Positions 1-7,458 are shown, numbered from the stretch's first letter. The stretch: DNA of 32,200 bases from CAYFZR01 sp964347835 [NCBI: uncultured archaeon] (GCA_964347835.1 CAYFZR010000043.1:1-32200), one strand, 5' to 3'. Made by a program: numbers and translations. Notes: generated by a model from the letters alone, not told the origin.

Positions 1-129
1 TTTTCAATCCTGTTTTATTTTCATAATCCCTATATATTTAAAAATTCTTGGAATTCATATATTCTTGCAGGCATTTTGGCATGCAAAAGGGGTATACCGT
101 TGAAATGAGACAAAAGAAATTAAAAAAAA

Positions 130-324
130 TCAACCCTCTAACTCTTTTAACCTCTCTGGGATTATCTCTTCAAGTAGGTCCTTTATAACACCGGACCGCG
201 TGAGAGTATGCCCTCTCTTCTCTTTGACTTTCTTAATATATTCATCTACCAAGTCTATAAGCTCTTGATTGACGTGAGACGTTAGCACAGGCATTTTCTT
301 AACCACGTTTGCATTAGCGTTCAT
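130..324 (-). CDS. Ribbon-helix-helix DNA-binding protein
   Basis: A 64-residue protein with the layout of a CopG/Arc/MetJ-type ribbon-helix-helix repressor: a short beta segment (about residues 11-16), helix A (about 19-33, QELIDLVDEYIKK) and helix B after a turn (about 40-58, TRSGVIKDLLEEII). The TRSGVIKDLL stretch matches the usual 'sRSevIreaL' helix-B signature. The ATG start is preceded by an AAGGAG Shine-Dalgarno 8 nt upstream. A 17-bp imperfect palindrome lies between the start and a divergent TATA element, so autoregulation is likely (inference). The target beyond its own promoter cannot be told. The neighbours are two unrecognised small ORFs, so this may be part of a small mobile or viral remnant. 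Confidence 0.8.
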   Translation of the reverse strand: MNANANVVKKMPVLTSHVNQELIDLVDEYIKKVKEKRGHTLTRSGVIKDLLEEIIPERLKELEG

Positions 325-360
325 ATCTCATAACTCCTTTTCGATTCATTCATATATATT

Positions 361-377
361 TGTATAGAAACGATACA
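361..377. promoter_or_regulatory. Palindromic operator candidate
   Basis: TGTATAGAAACGATACA is an imperfect inverted repeat: half-sites TGTATAG and CGATACA pair at six of seven positions around a 3-nt centre. It sits directly beside the TATA element at 378-386 and between the divergent genes. This is where a ribbon-helix-helix dimer pair encoded at 130-324 would be expected to bind. The role is inferred from symmetry and position only. Confidence 0.5.
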
Positions 378-386
378 CATATATAG
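378..386. promoter_or_regulatory. Bidirectional TATA element
   Basis: CATATATAG reads as a TATA box on both strands. Taking about 26 nt from box centre to transcription start puts the minus-strand start near 356, leaving a leader that contains the AAGGAG of the RHH gene. The plus-strand start would fall near 408, 9 nt before the ATG at 417. A second TATA-like stretch (ATATATAT, about 352-359) lies on the other side of the palindrome, so the box actually used is uncertain. Confidence 0.45.
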
Positions 387-416
387 TTTGTTGTTCACTT
401 ATAACCTACTGACAAA

Positions 417-593
417 ATGAGGAATCTAGCGGATTTCATGCGTGTTCCCGTATGCGAACTCTTAGAGGGCGAAATAGAAAATTCAATCTATTATTTCAGA
501 GACGAGAGCCTTGGCGAACTGAACACCGTGAACTATTGGGTTTGGCTAAACAAATCTGAAAGGTGTTTGTGTTGGAAGATAAGGAAGAAATAA
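417..593 (+). CDS. Small unknown ORF (58 aa)
   Basis: ATG at 417 opens a 58-codon frame that ends in TAA at 591-593. It begins MRNLADFMRVPVCELLEG and is rich in Y, W and C near its end (NYWVWLNKSERCLCW). Composition looks protein-like, and a TATA element sits about 35 nt upstream. No family is recognised. Its last 31 nt overlap the next ORF in another reading frame. That overlap could mean translational coupling or a frameshift joining the two. Coding status is moderately supported only. Confidence 0.45.
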   Translation: MRNLADFMRVPVCELLEGEIENSIYYFRDESLGELNTVNYWVWLNKSERCLCWKIRKK

Positions 594-778
594 GGAAATT
601 TAACCTAATGATTATCGAAGGTATCAGAGATTTCAAACACAAGGTAGAGACAGAGATAGACGTTGATTGCTTTCAAGAAGATTGCCAGTCATGCGTTTAT
701 ATGGTTATCTGTATGCTCGTAGACGGATTGAATTTCACGGAGAGGCAATATATTAGACCACTAGGAATAAACCTCTAA
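563..778 (+). CDS. Small unknown cysteine-containing protein
   Basis: The frame is open from a GTG at 563. GTG at 569 or TTG at 572 are alternative starts, and the AGGTG at 561-565 is poorly placed for any of them. The protein (up to 71 aa) is acidic and helical in its first half (EDKEEIRKFNLMIIEGIRDF) and carries DCFQEDCQSC near residue 35, a C-x5-C-x2-C cluster that could bind a metal or form a disulfide. No family is recognised. It follows and overlaps the 58-aa ORF and is followed by a T-rich terminator. The pair with the adjacent RHH gene resembles plasmid or virus cargo, which is an inference. Confidence 0.5.
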   Translation: MFVLEDKEEIRKFNLMIIEGIRDFKHKVETEIDVDCFQEDCQSCVYMVICMLVDGLNFTERQYIRPLGINL

Positions 779-783
779 ATTCC

Positions 784-803
784 TTCTTTTTTTTTGGCTT
801 TTT
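784..803 (+). terminator. T-rich terminator
   Basis: A run of nine T (787-795) followed shortly by five more T begins 6 nt after the stop of the 563-778 ORF. Oligo-T tracts of this kind terminate archaeal RNA polymerase without needing a hairpin. Confidence 0.5.
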
Positions 804-893
804 CAAAAATATATAGATCGCTTTTTTTTACATAGAATTATTTATTTTTGGAAAGGCATATATAGGAGTAGGTATAAAGTTAGGGAGAACAAC

Positions 894-1295
894 TTAAGGG
901 AGGCATGATATGAGCAATATAACGCCTAAAACAAGAAAAAAACACCCAAATATTCTATCTACCTTTTTCTCTATATCTATTTCAAATTTCCTTATGGATC
1001 CCGTAAAAAAACTTTCAAAAGGTGTAATTAAGAAAATTGCCCCTATTAAAACGAAAAATAAACCAACTATAACGATCAAAACAAGTTTATGAGATTTATA
1101 TCCTATTGAAGCTATAGATATGCCAAATAAAAAGAGGAATATAACTTTATTGAGTAAATAATCCATTCTCTCAAATACTGTATCTTCAACAAAGGCGTAA
1201 TAACCGACCCATTTAAGATCTTCGGGTACATCTTCAACGACTCTAAAAAGCTTTAGGAACTTTAGAATAATTCCTTTTCGTAAATTTTCTTTCAT
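894..1295 (-). CDS. Small integral membrane protein
   Basis: A 133-residue protein with a basic, soluble N-terminus (MKENLRKGIILKFLKLFRVVEDV) and three probable membrane helices: about residues 49-65 (VIFLFLFGISIASIGY), 69-91 (KLVLIVIVGLFFVLIGAIFLITP) and 113-131 (IFGCFFLVLGVILLISCLP). No family is recognised. There is no clear Shine-Dalgarno; a TTTAAATA box on the minus strand near 1340-1348 would give a short leader. A 60-codon plus-strand ORF lies inside it but has poor composition, so the minus-strand reading is preferred. Confidence 0.6.
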   Translation of the reverse strand: MKENLRKGIILKFLKLFRVVEDVPEDLKWVGYYAFVEDTVFERMDYLLNKVIFLFLFGISIASIGYKSHKLVLIVIVGLFFVLIGAIFLITPFESFFTGSIRKFEIDIEKKVDRIFGCFFLVLGVILLISCLP

Positions 1296-1400
1296 ATTAG
1301 GTTTTGAAGATTAGGTTATATTCAAATCTTATTCCTTAGATATTTAAACTCAAAGACTATTTTTTTATGACTCTTAAAATAGTCTAAAGAAACAAAGAAG

Positions 1401-1410
1401 TTATATATAA
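1401..1410 (+). promoter_or_regulatory. TATA box of the DUF3795-ATPase gene
   Basis: TTATATATAA is a strong archaeal TATA box whose centre lies about 32 nt before the ATG at 1438, giving a very short leader that contains a GGGGA at 1429-1433. Confidence 0.55.
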
Positions 1411-1437
1411 CCCCGTTATAGATTCGTTGGGGACGCT

Positions 1438-3078
1438 ATGAACATACCTTGTGAAATACTTGAGATGTTTAAACAATTTAAAGGATATTCCTTACTTGTA
1501 AAAGGGGTTCCAGGAACGGGTAAGACTACATTTTCCTTGGAGTTAATCAATCAGTTAAGTAAGAACGGAAACGGTATTTATCTATCTTTCAGGGTCTCTC
1601 CGGAGGAAATGTTCAATCAACTACCTTGGTTAGAAGGGGTCTTACTTGAGGAAAACGTTATAGATTCCTCTCGGACACATGTACAAAAGAGAAGAGATCC
1701 TACTAAAGTTCTATACCGTGGTAAGGAAGATAAAATACTATACTACGGTACAAAACCAGAGTTTATAAAGGCGATATATGAGAGAATAGATACACTGGAA
1801 AAACCAATCACCTTGGTAATAGACAGTTGGGAATCTGTTTTTGGCGATATGGAGGGCTTTAGAAGAGGATCAGAAACTAACTTTATAGGAATCTCAAAGG
1901 ATACTGAAACCAACTTGGTTTTGATACAAGAAAATGAAGAAAATACGTCCATAGACCATCTTTTTGATGGAATCATTATTTTGAAGGAGGACAGGATTAA
2001 CGGCAAGAGGATTAGAACAATAAATATTGATAAGTTAACTGGAGTTGAAATAACACAACCTGAGTATATTTTTACACTAAAAGATGGTAGATTTAGATGT
2101 TTTGACCATTTTACAAAACTTTTAATCGGTTTCTGCGGAGCACTATGTTATAAATGCGATTATTACATTAAAAATTCTTGTGGAGGATGTGTTGAAGAAA
2201 ATAAGATTAGAGATGTAAAATGTGAAATATACGATTGCATGACTGATAGAAACATATACGGTTGCTTTGTCTGCGAAGAAATCGAAGATTGTGTAACATA
2301 TGAGAGTGCACTCAAGGAGTGTATAATCTCAGGTGAAACTCCAAAAAGGGTGTTTTATAATAAATGGATTCCGATCTTGGATGATCCGAGACACTTTTCT
2401 TCTGGTATACCAGATTTAGATAAAATGCTTGGCGGAGGCTTCCCTAGAGGAAGTATAGTATCGGTAGAGATAGGTGAAGGTGTTTCCCAAAGATGGTACC
2501 CTTTGGTAGTATATACAACTTTATTCAACTTTCTATCGCATGAAAGGCATGCATTTTCAATACCACCAGATTTAAGAGATTCAAAATCTATTAGGTTATG
2601 GACTAGGCCTTTTATTGACAAAAGAGTTTTTGATGATTATTCACATGTTTTCGAGAAACAAGTGGAACAAGAAGATCAAGAAAAACCGTATATCGTAACA
2701 TTAAATGGTAAAAATATCTTAAGAGACTTTGAAATTATACAAAAGAAGAGAAAAGAAGTTAAAAAACAAAAAAAGCCCATACTTTTTATCATTGGCTATG
2801 ATACGTTAGAATATAACTACGGATATAATGAAATCCCCCAAATGTTAACGAATTTCATACCTTTGGTTAAGGCAGGGGGCGATCTCTCAATAAATATAAC
2901 AAAAAACGGTCTTGAAAGTACCCGATTGCTTGCTAATCTTTCTGATATCCACTTGAAGATAATAAATTGGCATAATAACTATCTGCTCTACGGAATAAAG
3001 CCTCCAACTTGCCTATATGGTATTGAGTTAGATTTTTCAAAAGATTTGCCAGAAGTGAAACTTACGTCTATTGTATAA
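1438..3078 (+). CDS. GvpD/KaiC-like RecA-fold ATPase with DUF3795-like Cys insert
   Basis: A 546-residue protein in three parts. Residues 17-220 form a RecA-fold ATPase with Walker A GVPGTGKTT (23-31) and a Walker B-like strand TLVIDSWE (about 125-132). Residues 221-300 hold twelve cysteines, including CGALCYKC (233-240), CGGC (248-251), C262, C267, CFVC (276-279), C285 and C295; spacing and the FCGALCYKCDYY opening resemble DUF3795-type metal-binding domains. Residues 318-546 repeat the RecA start (SSGIPDLDKMLGGGFPRGS), but the P-loop is replaced by EIGEGVSQR. The last 230 residues align with the C-terminal half of the protein at 4447-5883 (shared KPYIVT, GYD-LEY, GDL, HLKIIN, YGI-P). The family is used by archaea as regulatory ATPases, for example GvpD; the exact role here is unknown. 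The stop overlaps the convergent phosphatase gene. Confidence 0.8.
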   Translation: MNIPCEILEMFKQFKGYSLLVKGVPGTGKTTFSLELINQLSKNGNGIYLSFRVSPEEMFNQLPWLEGVLLEENVIDSSRTHVQKRRDPTKVLYRGKEDKILYYGTKPEFIKAIYERIDTLEKPITLVIDSWESVFGDMEGFRRGSETNFIGISKDTETNLVLIQENEENTSIDHLFDGIIILKEDRINGKRIRTINIDKLTGVEITQPEYIFTLKDGRFRCFDHFTKLLIGFCGALCYKCDYYIKNSCGGCVEENKIRDVKCEIYDCMTDRNIYGCFVCEEIEDCVTYESALKECIISGETPKRVFYNKWIPILDDPRHFSSGIPDLDKMLGGGFPRGSIVSVEIGEGVSQRWYPLVVYTTLFNFLSHERHAFSIPPDLRDSKSIRLWTRPFIDKRVFDDYSHVFEKQVEQEDQEKPYIVTLNGKNILRDFEIIQKKRKEVKKQKKPILFIIGYDTLEYNYGYNEIPQMLTNFIPLVKAGGDLSINITKNGLESTRLLANLSDIHLKIINWHNNYLLYGIKPPTCLYGIELDFSKDLPEVKLTSIV

Positions 3079-3736
3079 TATCCATTATTATTTCAGTAGC
3101 CTCTAAAACTCCCTTACCATAAGCGCTCTTGGTACAAAAAGTTGCGATTCTCTTGATTTTTTCAATTGAATTGGCGAGAGCAAAGCTTGTATCTGCGAAC
3201 TCTAACATCTCTATATCGTTTTCATGGTCACCTATGGCAATCAGGTTATGCCTCTCTAATTCTATTTTTTCTGAGATTTTCTCTAATGCCCTTCCTTTGT
3301 TCACTTTCTTATCGTGTATGTGGATTGCGTACCCTGTGTCGACAATCCTTACATCGAAATCTTTGAGGAGATCGCGTACTTTTTCAACGTCTAAATTTCT
3401 TTTTAATGCTATCTCTGTTTTTCTTAACCTGTGTCTATCGACTATCTCAGCGCCTGTCTTCTTTTGTAAATATTCAAAAGCTTTTTTGCATAAACTAACC
3501 TCTCCTAAGTATATGTATTCATTGTCTATCCTTATAATCCCGCCATTCTCAGCGATCAAAGGACCTGATGTTCCTAGAAGAGTGGAAACAGTTTCAGTAA
3601 AACACATAACATTACCAGTTGCCAGTATTACTGGAATGTTATTTGATTCTAAACGTGTTATCGCCTTTACGGCATCGATGTCTATCTTTCTATCCGGTTT
3701 CGTTATTGTTCCATCTATGTCCATGGCGACCATCAT
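3068..3736 (-). CDS. pgp: Phosphoglycolate phosphatase, HAD superfamily
   Basis: A 222-residue HAD-family phosphatase of the archaeal Cof/phosphoglycolate phosphatase type. It would hydrolyse 2-phosphoglycolate or a related small phosphoester with Mg2+. Motif I is MDIDGT (nucleophile D6, acid D8), motif II is ATGN near residue 40, motif III is the lysine of KVNKGRAL near 150, and motif IV is GDHENDIEML near 170. A C2-type cap lies between motifs II and III. The open frame extends to 3766, but ATG at 3736 is chosen because it begins directly at the first beta strand and has GGTGAT just upstream. Length fits the family (about 220-230 aa). Its 3' end overlaps the ATPase gene by 11 nt. Substrate specificity within the HAD family cannot be fixed by eye. 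Confidence 0.82.
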   Translation of the reverse strand: MMVAMDIDGTITKPDRKIDIDAVKAITRLESNNIPVILATGNVMCFTETVSTLLGTSGPLIAENGGIIRIDNEYIYLGEVSLCKKAFEYLQKKTGAEIVDRHRLRKTEIALKRNLDVEKVRDLLKDFDVRIVDTGYAIHIHDKKVNKGRALEKISEKIELERHNLIAIGDHENDIEMLEFADTSFALANSIEKIKRIATFCTKSAYGKGVLEATEIIMDIIQ

Positions 3737-3780
3737 GGTATCACCACAAATTAATAATAAACACACACAACTTCATATGA

Positions 3781-4071
3781 ATGAACATTGGGAACAACAC
3801 CTATAAAGTACCCGAACATAAAATAATAATGTTTGCGATACTCGAAATTCTCGAGCTTGAAGGAGAAAAGGATGGTTTTGAACTGGTCTCCAAGATTGTA
3901 GAGATTTTTAATATACCCCGTCAAGCCGCCCATACAATTATGGACAGCATGGTATCCAACAAACTAATATCTCGTAGGATGGAAAAGAGATTTCCGTATC
4001 GGCGTATATTCTTTCTTACTGAGAATGGAAGAAAAATCTTAAAGGATGATCCCTGGGGAATTTTGAAGTAA
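3781..4071 (+). CDS. Winged-helix DNA-binding protein
   Basis: A 96-residue protein with helix-turn-helix plus wing layout. Helices span about residues 15-27, 33-45 (GFELVSKIVEIFN) and 49-64 (RQAAHTIMDSMVSNKLI). A beta-hairpin wing with YRRIFFLTENGRKIL ends in the typical 'yyLTeeGrkiL' motif of PadR/MarR-like regulators. The second helix pair (IPRQAAHTIMDSMVSNKLISRR) is the probable recognition region. It is divergent from the phosphatase gene across 44 nt and upstream of the thioredoxin-like/ATPase pair, so it may regulate either. No clear Shine-Dalgarno is seen before the ATG. Confidence 0.7.
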   Translation: MNIGNNTYKVPEHKIIMFAILEILELEGEKDGFELVSKIVEIFNIPRQAAHTIMDSMVSNKLISRRMEKRFPYRRIFFLTENGRKILKDDPWGILK

Positions 4072-4154
4072 ATTTATGAAAATCGTTGATAATATGGCTA
4101 AAAGATATAAAGACAAAATAAGTTATTAGGATTAAGCAAAACTAAAGCGAGGGG

Positions 4155-4454
4155 ATGATCAAGACGGAGCCCTTGAAGATACTCATGTTTACGTCTCCCA
4201 CATGCATTATATGTGATTATGTCCATGATGCCCTTAAGAAAGTAACAAAAGACTACGGAAGTCGGGTAAACATAGAATTGATAGACGTGACTATGCATCC
4301 AGATGCCGTTGAAAAGTATAATTTAACCGTTCTACCAACGGTAATAATCGGGAATACTAGGATCGTGGGAGACTTTATTCTATCAGAACTAGATGAGGTC
4401 CAAACAATCATAATGAATGAGTTGAAGAAAAATCAGGGGGAAGAAAATGGATAG
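4155..4454 (+). CDS. Thioredoxin/glutaredoxin-like protein (CIIC)
   Basis: A 99-residue thioredoxin-fold protein. The first strand KILMFTSPT leads into the active-site motif CIIC (residues 17-20) and a helix. A second strand (NIELIDVT) and the cis-proline strand VLPTVIIGNTRIVG follow, the hallmark of glutaredoxin/thioredoxin proteins. The expected activity is dithiol-disulfide exchange. The ATG at 4155 is the only possible start, since an in-frame TAA lies 10-12 nt upstream, and GAGGGG abuts it. A TATA-like GATATAAAG lies about 50 nt upstream. The 3' end overlaps the next ATPase gene by 8 nt, implying co-transcription and coupled translation. That suggests the redox protein and the ATPase work together (inference). 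Confidence 0.78.
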   Translation: MIKTEPLKILMFTSPTCIICDYVHDALKKVTKDYGSRVNIELIDVTMHPDAVEKYNLTVLPTVIIGNTRIVGDFILSELDEVQTIIMNELKKNQGEENG

Positions 4455-5883
4455 AGTACCCACCAGCTCTTTAGGGTTAGATAGAGCAACTGAAGGAGGG
4501 TTCCCAAGAGGATCACTTATAATGATCTCAGGGGAGCCTGGTACAGGAAAAACGACTTTCGTATTGCAATATGCCTTTGAACATGCTAGGATGGGTGAAA
4601 AGGTTCTATACATATCAACTTCCGAATCCATCCCGAAGATAATGAGATTTGCAGAAGATTTAGCCTTTTACGATAAGAAAGTTGTCGAGACTGGATTGAT
4701 CAGTTTCATGGATTTTTCTGCGTCGAAATTAGTGGATGAGGTGGAAACCGTAAAATTCGGCACGTTCATAAAGCAACTAGGGAGGATGGCAATAGAAAAT
4801 AACATAGAACACATTATCATAGATCCAATTACGCTCTTGGCCCTCGTCTATGAAAAAGAACTCGATTTTCGTAGAAATATTCTACTTCTAGCCTCTATCC
4901 TTGGCATCAGTGGATGTACGACTATACTAACCTCCGAGATGCCAAAGGGTAGCGAATTGTTAAGTAAATATGGGTTCAAGGAATTCATAGTAGACGGTGT
5001 ATTCATTCTGGATCGTGACAAATTGCATGAAAGAACCGTGAGAAAAATACACTTGGAAAAATTGAGAGGGACTGAAATAAAACAACCAAGCTACTTAATA
5101 ACGTTAAAAGATGGCTTCAAGATTATAGAGCCCTTTAAGTACTCTCGTCCCGAGAAACCAAGAAAATGGGAGCCAGCATCTGATACCAAGACTCATTTCT
5201 CTACTGGAAGCGAAGAACTTGATTCAATATTAAGAGGTGGCTACCGCGTCGGAGGTTTCATTTTAATTGACGTGGGAGATGGCGTACCTGCCGCAGGCTA
5301 TAGACTTTTTAACTATCTACCAGCATTGAATTTCATATCTCAAGGTAGAGGGTGCGAAATCATCACTGTTGGTGGAGCCGATGCAGAAGAGGTAAGAATG
5401 CGCATGGCTCCTTTCGTAAGTCTTGAAGATTTCAATAAATTTGTAAGAATCGTTGAAAGAAGAATGCCGGACAAAGACCAAAACAAACCATATATAGTTA
5501 CCATAGAAGGCGAATCACTTGAATTGGATAGAGAGATTTGGTTAAAGACAAGGTCCGAATTAAGGGAAACGACCAAACAGCCATTGTACTTCCACTGGGG
5601 ATACGACGTCTTAGAATACAGATATCCTGAGCAAGATCTTGTGGAATTTACGAGTGAGAATGTTTCCATGGTAAAAGGTCACGGAGATCTCGGAATAGCT
5701 GTAACTAAACCCGGCCTAAAATCTACTCAAGAACTCGCAAATATGGCTAATGTACATCTTAAAATAATCAACATCGAGGGCAGTGTAGTTTTCTATGGAA
5801 TACAACCTAGAACTGAACTGTATAATGTTAATATCGATGTTTCGAGGGGGTACCCCAAACTAAAACTGATCCCAATAGTATAA
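4447..5883 (+). CDS. GvpD/KaiC-like RecA-fold ATPase
   Basis: A 478-residue KaiC-family protein. The N-terminal RecA domain begins with the family lead-in SLGLDRATEGGFPRGS, followed by Walker A GEPGTGKTT (29-37), a STSES strand near 57-61 (candidate catalytic glutamate) and Walker B HIIIDPIT (122-129). The second half (about 250-478) starts with a second RecA lead-in (FSTGSEELDSILRGGYRVGG), but its P-loop has become DVGDGVPAAGY and it probably does not hydrolyse ATP. This half is homologous to the C-terminal half of the 1438-3078 protein, but there is no cysteine insert here. Start ATG has GGGGGA upstream and overlaps the thioredoxin-like gene by 8 nt. The family is regulatory in archaea; the partner is unknown. 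Confidence 0.82.
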   Translation: MDRVPTSSLGLDRATEGGFPRGSLIMISGEPGTGKTTFVLQYAFEHARMGEKVLYISTSESIPKIMRFAEDLAFYDKKVVETGLISFMDFSASKLVDEVETVKFGTFIKQLGRMAIENNIEHIIIDPITLLALVYEKELDFRRNILLLASILGISGCTTILTSEMPKGSELLSKYGFKEFIVDGVFILDRDKLHERTVRKIHLEKLRGTEIKQPSYLITLKDGFKIIEPFKYSRPEKPRKWEPASDTKTHFSTGSEELDSILRGGYRVGGFILIDVGDGVPAAGYRLFNYLPALNFISQGRGCEIITVGGADAEEVRMRMAPFVSLEDFNKFVRIVERRMPDKDQNKPYIVTIEGESLELDREIWLKTRSELRETTKQPLYFHWGYDVLEYRYPEQDLVEFTSENVSMVKGHGDLGIAVTKPGLKSTQELANMANVHLKIINIEGSVVFYGIQPRTELYNVNIDVSRGYPKLKLIPIV

Positions 5884-5890
5884 AATTGAT

Positions 5891-6649
5891 TTAACTCAAT
5901 CTTCTACTTAGGGCAAATTGTATTCTTTTTAAGGAGTTTGAATGCTCCCAATTCTTCTCTTCATGAATAATTTGTTTAGCTATGTTGTATATTGCCTTAG
6001 ATGCCGGTGAATAAGGGTCTTTTACAATAAAAGGTTCTGTTTGATGAATCGATACAGTCGGATCTTCTGGTATAATTCCTAAAAGAGGGACTCTCAATAC
6101 ATCCTCGATTTTATCAGGTTTTATTTTTATTTCTTTTTTATACCTATTCAATATAAAGCCCCTTACATTTGTTTTTAATCTCTCTGCAATGATTCTAGAT
6201 TTTGTCGCATCTGTTATTGCAGAAACATCAGGGTTAGTAACAATAATACAATCCTCTGATGTCATAGTTGCGATGATAGTTGTTCTTTCGGCGCCAGCAG
6301 GAGCATCTAATAGCAATATATCACAATTCTCAAGAATCTCTCTTATAACTTTAAACATATCTTCGGGTTTTGATTTCTCAAATCCGTCAAGTGAGATTCC
6401 TGTGGGTACTACCTTTACACCATAGGCGTCATAAATGCTGTCTTCAACGGTTGCGCTTCCCATAAGAACATCGTGAAGGGTCACCTTTGGTTTCATTCCC
6501 AAGACAATAGAAAGATTTGCCATTGCTAGATCTGCATCCAAAACTATAACTCTTCTATACTTTGAGAGCGCTATACCTAGGTTAGCAGTGATTACGGTTT
6601 TTCCTACTCCTCCTTTCCCACTTATTATACTTATCGTTCTTGCATACAT
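5891..6649 (-). CDS. MinD/ParA-type ATPase
   Basis: A 252-residue deviant Walker A ATPase. It has GKGGVGKT at residues 11-18 with the signature lysine K12, VLDADLAMANLS near 36-47, and a switch II/Walker B strand DILLLDAPAG near 109-118, as in MinD. MinD family members place cargo at membranes or poles; archaeal homologues act in positioning of motility or chemosensory arrays (family knowledge). The C-terminus ends with a basic, possibly amphipathic stretch (SLKRIQFALSRRLS) that could be a membrane-targeting helix. No ParB or MinE partner is nearby. The gene converges on the ATPase gene with a 7-nt gap. Its start has a TATA box at the right distance for a nearly leaderless mRNA. Confidence 0.82.
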   Translation of the reverse strand: MYARTISIISGKGGVGKTVITANLGIALSKYRRVIVLDADLAMANLSIVLGMKPKVTLHDVLMGSATVEDSIYDAYGVKVVPTGISLDGFEKSKPEDMFKVIREILENCDILLLDAPAGAERTTIIATMTSEDCIIVTNPDVSAITDATKSRIIAERLKTNVRGFILNRYKKEIKIKPDKIEDVLRVPLLGIIPEDPTVSIHQTEPFIVKDPYSPASKAIYNIAKQIIHEEKNWEHSNSLKRIQFALSRRLS

Positions 6650-6676
6650 CCTAATCCGAGCGTGTTTAGTATACTT

Positions 6677-6685
6677 CTTTTATAG
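6677..6685 (-). promoter_or_regulatory. TATA box of the MinD-like gene
   Basis: The minus strand reads CTATAAAAG, centred about 32 nt upstream of the ATG at 6649. The predicted mRNA leader is about 6 nt, so translation is probably leaderless. Confidence 0.5.
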
Positions 6686-6819
6686 ATAATTTTGAAAAGT
6701 ACTTATCATTTTGTAACGTTTTCGTCAATATACAAATTTATATATGTTATTAAGTAATAATTAATATACATAATGGCTCCAACTTTTTTAAGTAGGATAT
6801 ATGTCATTAAGGATTAATT

Positions 6820-7458
6820 GTGGTGTGTCAAATGAGGTTGAGCAAGAAAATGAGGGACATTTTGATTGCCCTTTTTATGAGTAAGGAATCTTTAAGTACT
6901 GCTCAAATAATAAAAAGCATAGAAAATCCAAGAGAAGATAAAAATAGAGAAATAAAAACATGGTTAGTAGGAAACGGAATCAAAAAAAGGACAGAAAACC
7001 AAAATAAACGGATTAACCAACTTCATTCAACCTATACAATATCATTAAAGACTCTAAATGAGAATGGTTTGGTAAGAAAAACTAAGAATGGTTACACTTT
7101 GACTTTAGAAGGTGAAAAAATCGCCTTTAGCCTTATTATCGAGATTGGTAGGCAGGCAGACAAAATTAATTATCTTTTTAAAGACACAAAAATTAAACTA
7201 AGACCTCCACCTGAAGCTCGATTTACTCTCTCAAGCGATGTTGAAAAGAGAAATGTGATCAAGCAGATTAAAACAAAGGTTGAAGAACTAATAGACGAAT
7301 TAGAAAAGAATCAATTAACGATAACTAGTCTCAGTGAATATGATTGGTTCTCTTTTATTCTAAGTATTGGCTCACTTTATTCACTAATCGGTAATATAAT
7401 AGATGAAAGGGAAGGTTGGGAAAGAGTTAGGGAAGAAAAATTAGATTTGTCCATTTAA
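6820..7458 (+). CDS. Winged-helix domain protein, function unknown
   Basis: A protein of up to 212 residues. The N-terminal 110 residues look like a winged helix: helix MRDILIALFMSKESLS, HTH TAQIIKSIENP, then TISLKTLNENGLVRKTKNGYTLTLEGEKIA, with a 'yxLTxxGexia' wing typical of archaeal transcription regulators. The remaining 100 residues are helical and charged (KTKVEELIDELEKNQ), perhaps a dimerisation or sensor part. Start choice is open: GTG at 6820 has AAGGA 7 nt upstream, and ATG at 6832 has GGTG 6 nt upstream. A TTTATATAT box lies near 6737-6745. A two-helix membrane protein follows 20 nt downstream, probably in the same operon. Confidence 0.65.
   Translation: MVCQMRLSKKMRDILIALFMSKESLSTAQIIKSIENPREDKNREIKTWLVGNGIKKRTENQNKRINQLHSTYTISLKTLNENGLVRKTKNGYTLTLEGEKIAFSLIIEIGRQADKINYLFKDTKIKLRPPPEARFTLSSDVEKRNVIKQIKTKVEELIDELEKNQLTITSLSEYDWFSFILSIGSLYSLIGNIIDEREGWERVREEKLDLSI

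Noticed and set aside
910-1092. 60-codon plus-strand ORF
   Set aside because: It lies opposite a membrane protein gene of better composition, is dominated by K, T, S and I, and has no family or start signal.
3129-3806. 225-codon plus-strand ORF over the phosphatase gene
   Set aside because: It is the antisense shadow of a gene with intact HAD motifs; its own translation has a shadow-like serine/phenylalanine/leucine-rich composition.
6772-6816. 14-codon leader ORF (MAPTFLSRIYVIKD) before the winged-helix gene
   Set aside because: Short enough to arise by chance, with no Shine-Dalgarno and no regulatory codon pattern.
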